Origin: an uncultured Opitutia bacterium
GTDB lineage: Bacteria > Verrucomicrobiota > Verrucomicrobiia > Opitutales > Opitutaceae
Direction of reading: 5' to 3'
Length of the DNA stretch: 52,927 nucleotides
Assembly (NCBI GenBank): GCA_903840415.1
Contig: CAIMFY010000018.1
Location: 1 to 52,927, forward strand
This document shows, in pieces, positions 16,640 through 25,162 of this stretch. The notes below the pieces were generated by a model. It was not told where the DNA came from. It saw only the letters and a program-made list of their open reading frames with translations, and ran no database searches. Position 1 is the first letter of the stretch. The number at the start of each line of letters is the position of its first letter. The translations under genes were made by a program, and so were the position numbers.

Positions 16640-18799
16640 CTATCTTATCTCAATCATCTTCGCTGGCTCCCAGAAATAGTGTCCGCGTTGGTTTCGGTCC
16701 CAGCGGATCCAGAGGGCAGCGGCCGCGAGGATGAACAGAAAGACGAGGAAGATCGCGCGGCGTTTTTGTTTCACGGCTTCCTTGTCTTCATAGGGATCCT
16801 CGAGTGAGCGGTGCGAGCCGGGCGGGAGCGCGGCGACTTCCGTGAGCGCGGTGCCGAACGGAATGTTAATTTTCACGCGACCGTTCACCGCCCAGCCGTT
16901 GCCCTCGAGGATTGGGCCGAGCGTGCGTTGGCGGAGCTTGAGCCACGCGATGACCATCGACGGCAGCGAAATAACGAGCATCAGCCCGATGAGGATCGGC
17001 GGGAGTTTCCAAAACGGAATGTCGACGAACTTGGAAAACACCATCGAGACGAACGTGCCGATCGAGCCAATGGCGACGCCGATGCCGGTGATGAGTGCGA
17101 GGTCGAATTTCTTCGATGGGGCGGGCGACACCCGGTCGACATTGGCGGTTCTTTCTGCAGCCGTCGCGAGTTTGCCGCTGGTTTCGGCGTCCGCGGCAGC
17201 GGCGCGCTTGGCGACCTGTTCCTCGATCAGGCGGAGGAATTTTTTGTAAGGCGACCAAAACGCTTGATGAATGCTGATCGGATTGTCGGCGATGCTGGTG
17301 ATCACGGCGTCCCAGTCGCGGCCAGCGCGGTCGTAGAACACGCCGTGGCGGCCGACAAAAAGGTAGTCGCTGTCGCCTTGCGTGAAGCACGCGGCAATCG
17401 TCTGCGGCGGGGCTCCGGCGCGAGTGCAGGTGCAGTAGGCGATGTAAGCCTTGCTCATGGCGGCGAGCGGATTTGGGCCCTCGACCCGCAGACAGAGCTC
17501 GGTCGAGCGGCCGTCGAGATAGAGTGTGCCAGCCTGGAAAACGGCGTAGCGATCGCGCGAGTAGAAATCGGCGAAGTTGACGAAATTATGCAGCAGCGCG
17601 CGAAGATCGCGGTGGTAACGCACCAGCCGTTCGACGTCCGAGATGGCCTTGAATTCTGGCGCGAGCGCCTGGTCGAGAGCGACGAGTTTCGCGAGTTCGG
17701 CACGGCCGGAACCGGCGAGGATTTCCTTGATGCGCGCCAGGCCGAGTTTTTCCACGGCGGTGCCGGCCTTGCCGCCGAGCCAGGTTTCGTAGGCGGATAA
17801 TTTTGCGTTCAGCGTGGTCCACTCGTCGACCGTGAGGTTGGTTTTGGCCGCGCCGAAAATCGGGGCGACGGCGTTGGCGTGCAGCGTGGCCAGCGCGCCG
17901 GCCCAGGCGGGGTTGACGTTTTCGAGCAGCGGGAGCGGCTTGCCGGCTTCGACGCGAGCGAGAGGAAATCCGGCGAGCTCCTCGGCGGAAATTTTCAGAT
18001 CTTTTGCCGCGATGGCGAGATAGTCGGTCTCGCTGCGATTGAGCGCCGCGAGAGCGCGGGCATCGAAAGCGGCGAGTTGGGTGCGGGCGAAGAAGTCCTC
18101 GACTTTCGAGCGGACTGCCTTGATGGCCGTGCAGGCGGCGTCGGTGGCAGCGCCGAGGAGGGCGATGTCTTTAGTGGCGCTTTTTTCGACCCACATGGCG
18201 TAGGCGGCGAGATCGCCGAAAAAGGCATCGATCGTTTCGGCGGTCACACCGATGGAGCCGGTGCGGTCGACGGTGCCACCGGTGCAGGCAACGATATCCT
18301 TGATGAGGGCTTGCACGGCCGGGTCTTCAGTCGCCTCGGGAGGAATCACGCCGTCGCCATTGAGCGCGCTGGCCGAAAAAATCTTTGCGGTGTTGGTGGC
18401 GTCGCTGACGGAGAGTGCGGTTGCCTCCTTCTTGCCAAGGTTGGTGAGGATTTGTTTGGCCGAGGCTAGGAGGAGTTTTCCGTCGGGCGTGGTCGCGGCG
18501 ACGGCGGCGAGCGGAAGTGCTTCGTCTCCCCGCAGCAAGGTGGCTGGATCGGTCAGGCGGGCGGCGGCCCACTTGATGGCGGCGAGGAGTTCTGGGACTC
18601 GGATGCGGCCGTCTCCGTCGGCGTCGATGAGCACGAGAGTTTTCTCGTCGAGTTCGAGTCCCTTGACCGGGCAGCTGAGTGCGACCCAAAGTTTCTGGTC
18701 GAGCTGTTCGAGTGCGAGCAAGTCCTCGGCGGTAGTGAGCGCTACTTGATCAAGACCACCGGTGCGGAAAAAATTCCAAGCGTGGATCGATGATGGCAT
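16640..18799 (-). CDS. large membrane-anchored protein with EF-hand motif
   Basis: A 719-residue protein I cannot assign to a known family. Residues 59-70 (DADGDGRIRVPE) form an exact 12-residue EF-hand calcium loop, with Asp at 1, 3 and 5 and Glu at 12. A weaker second site is LNGDGVIPPEAT near residue 150. The middle is long and largely helical. Near the C-terminus lie three hydrophobic segments: about 570-595 (DLALITGIGVAIGSIGTF), 605-630 and 690-712 (AIFLVFLFILAAAALWI). The tail is short and charged. The N-terminus has no signal peptide, so the large domain is probably cytoplasmic, but topology is uncertain. It stands alone between a terminator and the convergent ligase gene. Confidence 0.8.
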   Translation of the reverse strand: MPSSIHAWNFFRTGGLDQVALTTAEDLLALEQLDQKLWVALSCPVKGLELDEKTLVLIDADGDGRIRVPELLAAIKWAAARLTDPATLLRGDEALPLAAVAATTPDGKLLLASAKQILTNLGKKEATALSVSDATNTAKIFSASALNGDGVIPPEATEDPAVQALIKDIVACTGGTVDRTGSIGVTAETIDAFFGDLAAYAMWVEKSATKDIALLGAATDAACTAIKAVRSKVEDFFARTQLAAFDARALAALNRSETDYLAIAAKDLKISAEELAGFPLARVEAGKPLPLLENVNPAWAGALATLHANAVAPIFGAAKTNLTVDEWTTLNAKLSAYETWLGGKAGTAVEKLGLARIKEILAGSGRAELAKLVALDQALAPEFKAISDVERLVRYHRDLRALLHNFVNFADFYSRDRYAVFQAGTLYLDGRSTELCLRVEGPNPLAAMSKAYIAYCTCTRAGAPPQTIAACFTQGDSDYLFVGRHGVFYDRAGRDWDAVITSIADNPISIHQAFWSPYKKFLRLIEEQVAKRAAAADAETSGKLATAAERTANVDRVSPAPSKKFDLALITGIGVAIGSIGTFVSMVFSKFVDIPFWKLPPILIGLMLVISLPSMVIAWLKLRQRTLGPILEGNGWAVNGRVKINIPFGTALTEVAALPPGSHRSLEDPYEDKEAVKQKRRAIFLVFLFILAAAALWIRWDRNQRGHYFWEPAKMIEIR

Positions 18800-18843
18800 T
18801 CAGGGAATCGAATGAAACAGCGGCGCCGGAGCAACCTCGTGCT

Positions 18844-18867
18844 AAAAAATCCGGTATTCGCACCGGA
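18844..18867 (-). terminator. rho-independent terminator of the acyltransferase transcript
   Basis: Perfect 6-bp stem TCCGGT/ACCGGA (18850-18855 with 18862-18867), loop of 6 nt. On the minus strand it is followed by six T residues (complement of 18844-18849). It lies 22 bp past the acyltransferase stop codon. Confidence 0.7.
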
Positions 18868-18888
18868 CGGCGGTGAGCGTTGTCCCTC

Positions 18889-20205
18889 TCAACCGGGACT
18901 TAGGGCTGGGAGCGGCTCGACGTATTTCCGGCGGAAAACAAAGAATTGTTTCTCGATCAGATGATAGCTTGGGAGGGCGATCAGCACGGCCATCGGCACG
19001 CAAATGAAGAGTCCGAGCAACACCGCATCCACGTCGCGAGAACCGGTGAGGACGGTCGCGCCGAAACTTTTTACCGCCCAATACATCGCATAGCTGTGGA
19101 ACACGTAGATGGAGAAACTCAACTTCCCCAACCGGCTGAAGGTCTCATCCCACCACCGCGGAAAAACTATCCGGCACGAAAGATAGCTGAGTAGAAGATA
19201 TGCCCAAACCACGCCCTCCACCGTATCCCAAATGATCCAGAGGGCGGATTTTTCTCCGCGATGAAAACCGCCCCAGACCGCCAGCCACTGCAGGCACCCG
19301 AACATGGCAACAATCGCCAGGCCCAGATGCACGGGCGAAGCGAGTCGCGCCCCCCGGCGGAAATACCATGCCGCCGCCAGCAGACCCAGGGCGAACTGAT
19401 CAAAGCGGCCCAGCATCGACCACTGACTGAGGTCGCGCACCGTGCCCCGATCGAAAAAATAAAAGCCGCGCACCATCAAGCCCAGCGCCATCAGACCCAG
19501 CAGATATTTCGCACCATGGCGGGTAATAAACACCATCAGGAACGGAAAAATCAGGTAGAACTGAAATTCCAAGCCGATCGTCCAGAGTTGGCCGAAGCCA
19601 GGCAGGGTTGGCAGCGCGTCCACGTTTAACATCGGGAACAGCAACAATCCGGTGTCCAAGGGACTGAACTGGCCGTGATTTGCGCCCACAACGATCACGA
19701 TGCCCAAGAGGTAAAGCGGGTAGATTCGCACCAGGCGCGAAAAGATGAAGTTGCCGTAGTGGATGATTTTTCCCTGACCGATCACGCCAAAGATAAAACC
19801 GCTGAGCACAAAAAAGAGATCCACGCCGGAGGATCCCTCACCGAAGAGACTGAGCAGCGGATTATTGCTCATCGCCTCCAACGGCACGATTCCGTGGTAA
19901 AAATGATACATGACCACGAGGATGGCGGCGAAGAAACGCAGGTGATCGAGCCGCCCGATGTAGCCGACATTCTTGCTCTCGTTGGCGGCTTCGGGCGCGA
20001 GTTGCAGCAGGGCCCGGAAGCCGGCCACCAGCAAGGCGGCCACGGGAAGATAGGCGAGCCACTGCAGGATCGCCGCTGCCACCGGCGCGTGGGACCAGTG
20101 CAGAAACGGCACATCGTGCACCAGCAACCCTGCGCCCCAGATGCAGCCCGCCACCGGCCAAGCCCACGCGGATTTCTTTTCAAGTCGGCCGAAAGCAGAG
20201 ATCAT
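18889..20205 (-). CDS. acyltransferase family 3 (OafA/YrhL-like) membrane protein
   Basis: A roughly 438-residue integral membrane acyltransferase of the type that acetylates or acylates cell-surface glycans. The family motif RLDHLRFFAAILVVMYHFYH carries the conserved His of the acyl-transfer site. VDLFFVLSGFIFG and the later Arg-containing FSRLVRIYPLYL also match. About ten or more hydrophobic segments are visible, with two extra before the motif. ATG at 20205 was chosen; an in-frame GTG at 20235 would add ten residues. It follows the RlmD-like gene on the same strand after a short gap. No glycan-synthesis cluster is adjacent, so the substrate is unknown. Confidence 0.88.
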   Translation of the reverse strand: MISAFGRLEKKSAWAWPVAGCIWGAGLLVHDVPFLHWSHAPVAAAILQWLAYLPVAALLVAGFRALLQLAPEAANESKNVGYIGRLDHLRFFAAILVVMYHFYHGIVPLEAMSNNPLLSLFGEGSSGVDLFFVLSGFIFGVIGQGKIIHYGNFIFSRLVRIYPLYLLGIVIVVGANHGQFSPLDTGLLLFPMLNVDALPTLPGFGQLWTIGLEFQFYLIFPFLMVFITRHGAKYLLGLMALGLMVRGFYFFDRGTVRDLSQWSMLGRFDQFALGLLAAAWYFRRGARLASPVHLGLAIVAMFGCLQWLAVWGGFHRGEKSALWIIWDTVEGVVWAYLLLSYLSCRIVFPRWWDETFSRLGKLSFSIYVFHSYAMYWAVKSFGATVLTGSRDVDAVLLGLFICVPMAVLIALPSYHLIEKQFFVFRRKYVEPLPALSPG

Positions 20206-20256
20206 TTTGGGGTAATGGATGATTTTCCCAGTCACGCGCAGGGTGTGGGGCGCGAC

Positions 20257-21510
20257 CTAGGCTTGGCAACGCAACGTGATCACGCATTCCAAATGTCGAG
20301 TTTGGGGAAAGAGATCAAAAGGCTGGACCGCGGTTAGCGCGTAGCCCGCGGCGATGAAGCCCTTCAGGTCGCGCATCTGCGTAGCGGGATCGCATGAGAC
20401 GTAGACGACCGTGCGGGGGCGGAAAGCGAAGAGCTGCCGGAGAAAAACTTCGTCGCAACCCTTGCGCGGCGGATCGATGACGACGGCGGTGTCGGCGGCG
20501 ACGAACGCCGGGTCGAGTCCGGCGAAGATCGTGGCGGCGTCGGCGGCGAGGAAGGTGGCGTTGGCGATGTGGTTGGCGGCGGCATTTTCGCGGGCGAAAC
20601 GCACGCTGCTTTCGCTGATCTCGACACCAGCGACCCGCTCGAACGCGGACGCCGCCGAGAGCGCGAAGAGTCCGCTGCCACAATACGCATCGACCAGAAA
20701 CCGCGCGCCGCTCGCTGCGGCTTGCGTCCGCACGTAGCTCGTGAACGCGGGCAGGATAAATGGATTGTTCTGGAAGAAATCGCGCGCGAGGAAGTGCAGC
20801 TTCAGATCGCCGACAGTTTCGGTGACGACGGCATCATAATCGGTCGTGACCGCGCCGCCGGCGTCGCGCAGTAAAAGCGTGGCACTGCGTTGGTATTCCC
20901 CGGCGGCGGCGCGAGTGTGAACCCGCGCGCGGACTTCGGTGAGCTTTTCGTTGATCGCCTCGGTGGCGATCGGGCAGCGCGGGACGTCGACGATGTCGAA
21001 GCGCGTGCCTTGTCGGAGAAATCCGATCGGTGGCGCGACCGCCGGATCGCGCGGCGGATTGAAGTGAGGCGTGATTTTCGAGCGGTAGCCGAGCTCGCGG
21101 GGCGATGCCACGACCGGTGAAACCGGAAATTCGACGCCGGCCAGGTGCTGAAGAAGCTCGGCGACCTGCTGCTGTTTCCATGCGAGTTGTTCGGCGTAGG
21201 CGAGGTGCTGATATTGGCAACCGCCGCAGCGGGCAAACAGCGGACAAGTCGGCGCAACGCGGTGCGGCGAGGGCGAGAGCACCGCGACCAGATCGGCCTC
21301 GGAGAAATTTTTGTGGTTGCGGAAAATGCGGACGCGGACGCGTTCGCCCGGCAGCGTAAACGGCACCATGACGACCCACTTCGCTTCGGTTTCGCCGGGC
21401 AGCGCCACGCGGCCGAGCCCGCTGCCGAGATTTGTGAGCGTAGCGATCTCCAGTTCGATCTCCGCGTGGTAGGCGAAGGGTTGGTCGTTGAACTTGTTCT
21501 TTTTGCCCAC
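20257..21510 (-). CDS. rlmD: RlmD/RumA-type RNA (uracil-C5) methyltransferase
   Basis: SAM-dependent methyltransferase that forms 5-methyluridine, most probably in 23S rRNA. An N-terminal TRAM-like domain (about 12-75) precedes iron-sulfur ligands CPLFARCGGC (Cys89, 95, 98), with a further Cys in RCPIATEAIN. The SAM site is DAYCGSGLFAL, followed by VIDPPRKGCDE, and the catalytic Cys is in VSCDPAT. The frame is open far upstream, but that part is antisense to the SpoU gene. The only plausible start near the TRAM domain is the GTG at 21510, which lies inside the left arm of an inverted repeat. TrmA-like tRNA specificity cannot be excluded. Confidence 0.9.
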   Translation of the reverse strand: MGKKNKFNDQPFAYHAEIELEIATLTNLGSGLGRVALPGETEAKWVVMVPFTLPGERVRVRIFRNHKNFSEADLVAVLSPSPHRVAPTCPLFARCGGCQYQHLAYAEQLAWKQQQVAELLQHLAGVEFPVSPVVASPRELGYRSKITPHFNPPRDPAVAPPIGFLRQGTRFDIVDVPRCPIATEAINEKLTEVRARVHTRAAAGEYQRSATLLLRDAGGAVTTDYDAVVTETVGDLKLHFLARDFFQNNPFILPAFTSYVRTQAAASGARFLVDAYCGSGLFALSAASAFERVAGVEISESSVRFARENAAANHIANATFLAADAATIFAGLDPAFVAADTAVVIDPPRKGCDEVFLRQLFAFRPRTVVYVSCDPATQMRDLKGFIAAGYALTAVQPFDLFPQTRHLECVITLRCQA

Positions 21511-21600
21511 GGAACACACGGAATACACGGAACTGGTCGAGACCAAGAAAAAGGATTTTGTATTTTTCCCATTTCCGTGTGTTCCGTGTGTTCTGTGGGC
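21505..21600. repeat. imperfect 28-bp inverted repeat bearing two divergent GTG starts
   Basis: Arms at 21505-21532 and 21573-21600 pair at 26 of 28 positions around a 40-bp AT-rich loop. Each arm is built of a 9-bp tandem unit resembling ccgtgtgtt. The loop holds a small palindrome (tggtc-ga-gacca). The outer end of each arm supplies GTG GGC, the apparent first two codons of the rlmD-like gene (21510, minus) and the spoU-like gene (21595, plus). Similar 9-bp-period elements seem familiar to me from intergenic regions of related bacteria, but I could not check this. Confidence 0.85.
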
Positions 21601-22404
21601 CCTCCTCCGGAACGTATCTCCAGTCTCCAGAATCCGCGCGTGAAGCAGCTCGTGAAGCTGCGCGACCGGCGTCCACGTGACGAGGCGGGGGTGTTTCTCG
21701 TCGAAGGTTACCGCGAAATCCGGCGCGCGCTGGAGAAACGCGTGGCCTTGACCGAAATCTATTTTTCGACCGAATGGTTCCTCGGTGAAAACGAGCCGGC
21801 ACTGATCGAGCAGGCACGCGCGGCGGGGGCGGCTGTGTTTGAACTGACGAAGGATGCCTTTGCGAAGGTCGCGTATCGCGAGCGGCCGGATGGTTTGCTC
21901 GCCGTGGCGCCGCAGTGGAAGCGCGCGCTCACGGACCTTGATTTGCCGGCGGAGCCGTTTCTGCTCGTGGTCGAGGCCATCGAGAAACCAGGTAACCTTG
22001 GCACGATTTTGCGGAGTGCGGACGCGGCGGGGTGCGATGCCGTGATCGTGTGCGATCCGGTGACCGACATTTTCAATCCGAACGTCGTTCGCGCCTCGAC
22101 GGGCGTACTGTTTTCCGTGCCGCTCGTGGTCGAGGAGAGCACGCGGGTGCGGGCGTGGTTGAAGGAAAAAGGCGTGCGCGCGATTGCGACGACTCCGGCG
22201 GCGGAAAAAACTTACACCGACGCTGATCTGCGCGGCCCACTGGCGGTGGTGATGGGGAGCGAGCAATACGGGTTGAGCGAATTCTGGCTGAAGAACTGCG
22301 ACTTGCCGGTGCGGATTCCGATGGCGGGACAGGCCGACTCGCTGAATGTCGCGATGGCGACCATCATCACCTTGTTCGAGGCGGTGCGGCAGCGGCACGC
22401 TTGA
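21595..22404 (+). CDS. TrmH/SpoU family RNA 2'-O-methyltransferase
   Basis: A 269-residue SPOUT methyltransferase acting on ribose 2'-OH of rRNA or tRNA. The N-terminal substrate-binding domain begins ISSLQNPRVKQLVKLRDR and contains GVFLVEGYREIRRAL. The knotted catalytic domain carries the three family motifs: EKPGNLGTILRSADAAG (motif 1 with Asn and Arg), VMGSEQYGLS (motif 2) and VRIPMAGQADSLNVAMA (motif 3). The target nucleotide cannot be read. The likely start is the GTG at 21595, inside the right arm of the inverted repeat. The 3' end overlaps the convergent oleD-like gene by 38 bp. Confidence 0.9.
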   Translation: MGPPPERISSLQNPRVKQLVKLRDRRPRDEAGVFLVEGYREIRRALEKRVALTEIYFSTEWFLGENEPALIEQARAAGAAVFELTKDAFAKVAYRERPDGLLAVAPQWKRALTDLDLPAEPFLLVVEAIEKPGNLGTILRSADAAGCDAVIVCDPVTDIFNPNVVRASTGVLFSVPLVVEESTRVRAWLKEKGVRAIATTPAAEKTYTDADLRGPLAVVMGSEQYGLSEFWLKNCDLPVRIPMAGQADSLNVAMATIITLFEAVRQRHA

Positions 22405-23383
22405 GATGCGCCACGAGTTCAGCGGTGCCGGCAGCCATTGAGACGCGCGGCGTATAACCGAGATCGCGGCGCGCGGCGGAAAGGTCGAACCAATGATCTT
22501 TGGCGAGTTCGGCGGCGATGAAGCGCGTCATCGGCGGCTCAGTTGAGAGAGGTAGGAGGCGCCAGAGTGCTTCACAGACGACGCCAACAGTGGACGCGGT
22601 GCGGAGGGAAATTTTTTTCGTGATGGGCGGCTCGCCGAGCGCACGGAGGAGATCGTTGATCCAGTCCCAGAGGAAAATCGGTTCGCCGTTGGTGATAAAG
22701 TAGGCGCGACCTGGCGCTGGTGAATCGGACCGCGCGAGCGCGGCTTCGGCGAGGAGGTGGGCATCGACAGCGTTTTCGATGTGAACCATGTCGACACGGT
22801 TTCGGCCCGTGCCGACGAGGCGAAGCCGGCCGGCGCGGGCGCGCTCAAGCACTCGCGGCACGAGGTGAGGATCGCCGATGCCCCAAATGAGGTGCGGACG
22901 CAGCGCCACAGTGCGGAGTTTTTCGGAGTTGGAGGCGAGGACTTCACGTTCGGCGATCGCTTTTGTGAGGGGATAAGGGCTGGGGCAGTCGGTCGTCAGC
23001 GGCAGCGATTCATCGGCGCCGGCAAGATCGCCGCCGTGATAGACGACGCTCGGCGTGCTCGTGTAGACGAGGCGTCGCACGGCGTGCGTGCGGCAGCCGG
23101 CGAGGAGGGCTCGGGTGCCGAGGACGTTGGTGCGAAAGAAATCGTCGTAGCGACCCCACACACCGACTTTCGCGGCGGTATGGAATACCGTTTCGATTCC
23201 GGCGCAGGAGTTGGAAATTGCGGCGGCATCGTCGAGCGAGGCACGGATGAAACGGACGCCGCGCTTTTCGAGATCGGGCGCGGGTTGGCGGGCGAGGACG
23301 GTGACGCGGCGGCCAGCGGCGAGCAGGCGCTCCACAATGTGTCGGCCAAGAAACCCGGTGCCGCCAGTGACGAGGACGCTCAT
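22367..23383 (-). CDS. oleD: OleD-like NAD(P)-dependent 2-alkyl-3-oxoalkanoate reductase
   Basis: A 338-residue extended SDR of the 3-beta-hydroxysteroid dehydrogenase-like group. Motifs: TGGTGFLGRHIVERLL (dinucleotide binding), FHTAAKVGVWGRYDDFFRTNVLGT, VYTSTPSVVYHGGDL, the catalytic YPLTKAIAE, and ALRPHLIWGIGDPHLVPR. In the family OleD reduces the beta-keto acid made by OleA during head-to-head olefin synthesis. The assignment rests mainly on the adjacent OleC-like gene, whose stop overlaps this start (ATGA). OleA and OleB are absent from the window, so the pathway is not complete here. The 3' end overlaps the spoU-like gene. Confidence 0.82.
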   Translation of the reverse strand: MSVLVTGGTGFLGRHIVERLLAAGRRVTVLARQPAPDLEKRGVRFIRASLDDAAAISNSCAGIETVFHTAAKVGVWGRYDDFFRTNVLGTRALLAGCRTHAVRRLVYTSTPSVVYHGGDLAGADESLPLTTDCPSPYPLTKAIAEREVLASNSEKLRTVALRPHLIWGIGDPHLVPRVLERARAGRLRLVGTGRNRVDMVHIENAVDAHLLAEAALARSDSPAPGRAYFITNGEPIFLWDWINDLLRALGEPPITKKISLRTASTVGVVCEALWRLLPLSTEPPMTRFIAAELAKDHWFDLSAARRDLGYTPRVSMAAGTAELVAHLKRAAAAPPRTR

Positions 23384-25029
23384 CGTTTAGGATCGCTCTC
23401 GTAGCCTTTCGCGGTGACGGCCCATTGCGCGAGTGTGAGGCGGTGGATTTTGGCGTTGTGACGGACGTCGACGGGAAAGTGTGGGTGAAAATAGAACGTT
23501 TTGATCGAGGCGGTCTCGGTGTGCTTGAGCGCGAGTGCCCGGAGTTCGCGGGCGAGAGTGCGGCAGGCGCGCGAGTCGGGCAGATTCAACTCCATGACGA
23601 GGGCTGGGCGTTGCTGGCCGCGCGGTCCGAGGCCGATGAGTGCGCAGCGGGTGGTGAGCGGGTGGGCGCGAAAAACACGTTCACAGGGTTCGGTGTGGAG
23701 TGTGCCCGAGGCGGTTTCGACGCGTTCGGCCTTGCGGCCGCAGAACCAGAGACAGCCGTCGGCGTCGAGGTAACCGCAATCGCCCATCCGGTGCCAAACC
23801 TCGGTGCCGTCGACAATTTTAGCTGCAGCGGTGGCGTCAGGAAGCGCGTCGTAGGTCTTCGTGACAACGGGGCCGCGGACGATAATTTCGCCGATCTCGC
23901 CGGGAGGAAGTTCGCGGGCTTCGGCAAGAGTGGCGATCGGGGCGTCGGCGAGGGCGATGATCTTGATTTTGATTTCGCGCACCGGTTGGCCCACGCAGGC
24001 GCCGCGGCCGGAGGCCGACGCCATGTCGTCCGCGGAAACCGACGCGATCGGCAGCGCCTCGGTCGCACCATAGGGGCTATGCAGTTGGCCGCGGCTCAGA
24101 AAAGCGCGGGAGTTGCGCCATAACATCGCGGGAACGGGCGCGCCGGCGCAGAGCACGCGGCGCAGCGACGGCAAAGTGATATTTTGGCGGAGGCAGTGGT
24201 CAGAGATCTTGAGCCAGAGCGTGGGTGAACCGAAAGAGTTGGTGACGTTTTCCTGTCGGATCGCCTGGACGATCTTCGCGGGATCGACTTCGGCGGGGCG
24301 GCGCGGATCGATTTCTGGGACGATCGTCGTCATCCCGAGCGCCGGGTTGAAGAGCGCGAAGATCGGCAGGAGCGGAAGATCGATTTCGCCGGGTTTGATG
24401 GCGTAGGTGTCGCGGATGAGGCGGACTTGGGCTTCGAACATCCCGTGTTGATAGCAGACGCCTTTCGGCGCGCCAGTGGAGCCGGAGGTAAAAAGTATCG
24501 CGGCCAGTTCATCGGCGGCGCAAGCGGCAGTCTCGAATTTCGGCTCTTGGGTTTTCGATTTTGGATTAGTCAGCCGGGCCGTGAGCGAGTTGCTGGCGGC
24601 GACGCGAACTTCGATCGTCGAAAACGCGGACTGGAAAACATGACTGACGAGGCGCGCGAATGGAATGCCCACGAGGGCGCGAGGGCGAGAGCGGGTGACA
24701 CAGGCGAGAAACGATTTCAGGCCCATGCCCGGATCGATCACCACGGGAACGGCGCCGAGGCGAAAGAGGGCGAAGACCGAGGCGATGAGCGGCAGGCCTT
24801 GGCGCACCATGACGAGGGTGCGGTCGCCGCGTTGGACGCCAGCGGTGGCGAGGCGGGCGGACCAGGCGGCGACTTCGGCGTCGAGTTCAGCGAACGAGAG
24901 TGCGAGATAATCAATGTCGCCGGCACGCGTGCGGCCACGCGGAATTTTCAGCGCTGATGTGCCAGGCAGCGCGGCGGCCATGAGCGCAAGGTGGCGGGCG
25001 ATGTTGGCGTTGGTGGCAGGAGTGGACAC
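23380..25029 (-). CDS. oleC: OleC-like AMP-dependent synthetase (beta-lactone synthetase)
   Basis: A 549-residue adenylate-forming enzyme. The ATP-binding P-loop is ILFTSGSTGAPKGVCY (about 195-210), with YGATEALP and RMGDCGYLDADGCLWFCGRKAERV later. OleC features I recognise are NIARHLALMAAALPG at the start, FALFRLGAVPVVIDPGMGLKSFLACV, and LPLLPIFALFNPALGMTTIVPEID. In characterised systems OleC converts the beta-hydroxy acid from OleD into a beta-lactone, which OleB decarboxylates to an olefin. The start is a GTG at 25029. The gene is followed by oleD with a 4-bp overlap. A generic fatty-acid ligase is the alternative. Confidence 0.85.
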   Translation of the reverse strand: MSTPATNANIARHLALMAAALPGTSALKIPRGRTRAGDIDYLALSFAELDAEVAAWSARLATAGVQRGDRTLVMVRQGLPLIASVFALFRLGAVPVVIDPGMGLKSFLACVTRSRPRALVGIPFARLVSHVFQSAFSTIEVRVAASNSLTARLTNPKSKTQEPKFETAACAADELAAILFTSGSTGAPKGVCYQHGMFEAQVRLIRDTYAIKPGEIDLPLLPIFALFNPALGMTTIVPEIDPRRPAEVDPAKIVQAIRQENVTNSFGSPTLWLKISDHCLRQNITLPSLRRVLCAGAPVPAMLWRNSRAFLSRGQLHSPYGATEALPIASVSADDMASASGRGACVGQPVREIKIKIIALADAPIATLAEARELPPGEIGEIIVRGPVVTKTYDALPDATAAAKIVDGTEVWHRMGDCGYLDADGCLWFCGRKAERVETASGTLHTEPCERVFRAHPLTTRCALIGLGPRGQQRPALVMELNLPDSRACRTLARELRALALKHTETASIKTFYFHPHFPVDVRHNAKIHRLTLAQWAVTAKGYESDPKR

Positions 25030-25082
25030 GGAGGGCGCGACGCCTTGGAGGCTCGCGCATTGGCGCGGCGGGGCAAAGAAAA

Positions 25083-25108
25083 ACCCCGCAGGGCGGAGCC
25101 GGCGGGGT
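25083..25108 (-). terminator. rho-independent terminator after the lipoprotein gene
   Basis: Stem ACCCCGC/GCGGGGT (25083-25089 with 25102-25108). On the minus strand it is followed by TTTTTCTTTG. It lies between the lipoprotein stop (25163) and the oleC start (25029), so oleC-oleD must have their own promoter or rely on read-through. Confidence 0.7.
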
Positions 25109-25162
25109 AAAAATTTGGACGAAATCCAGCGGTCACAGCCGCCGCGGCCGGAAGACAGGAAA

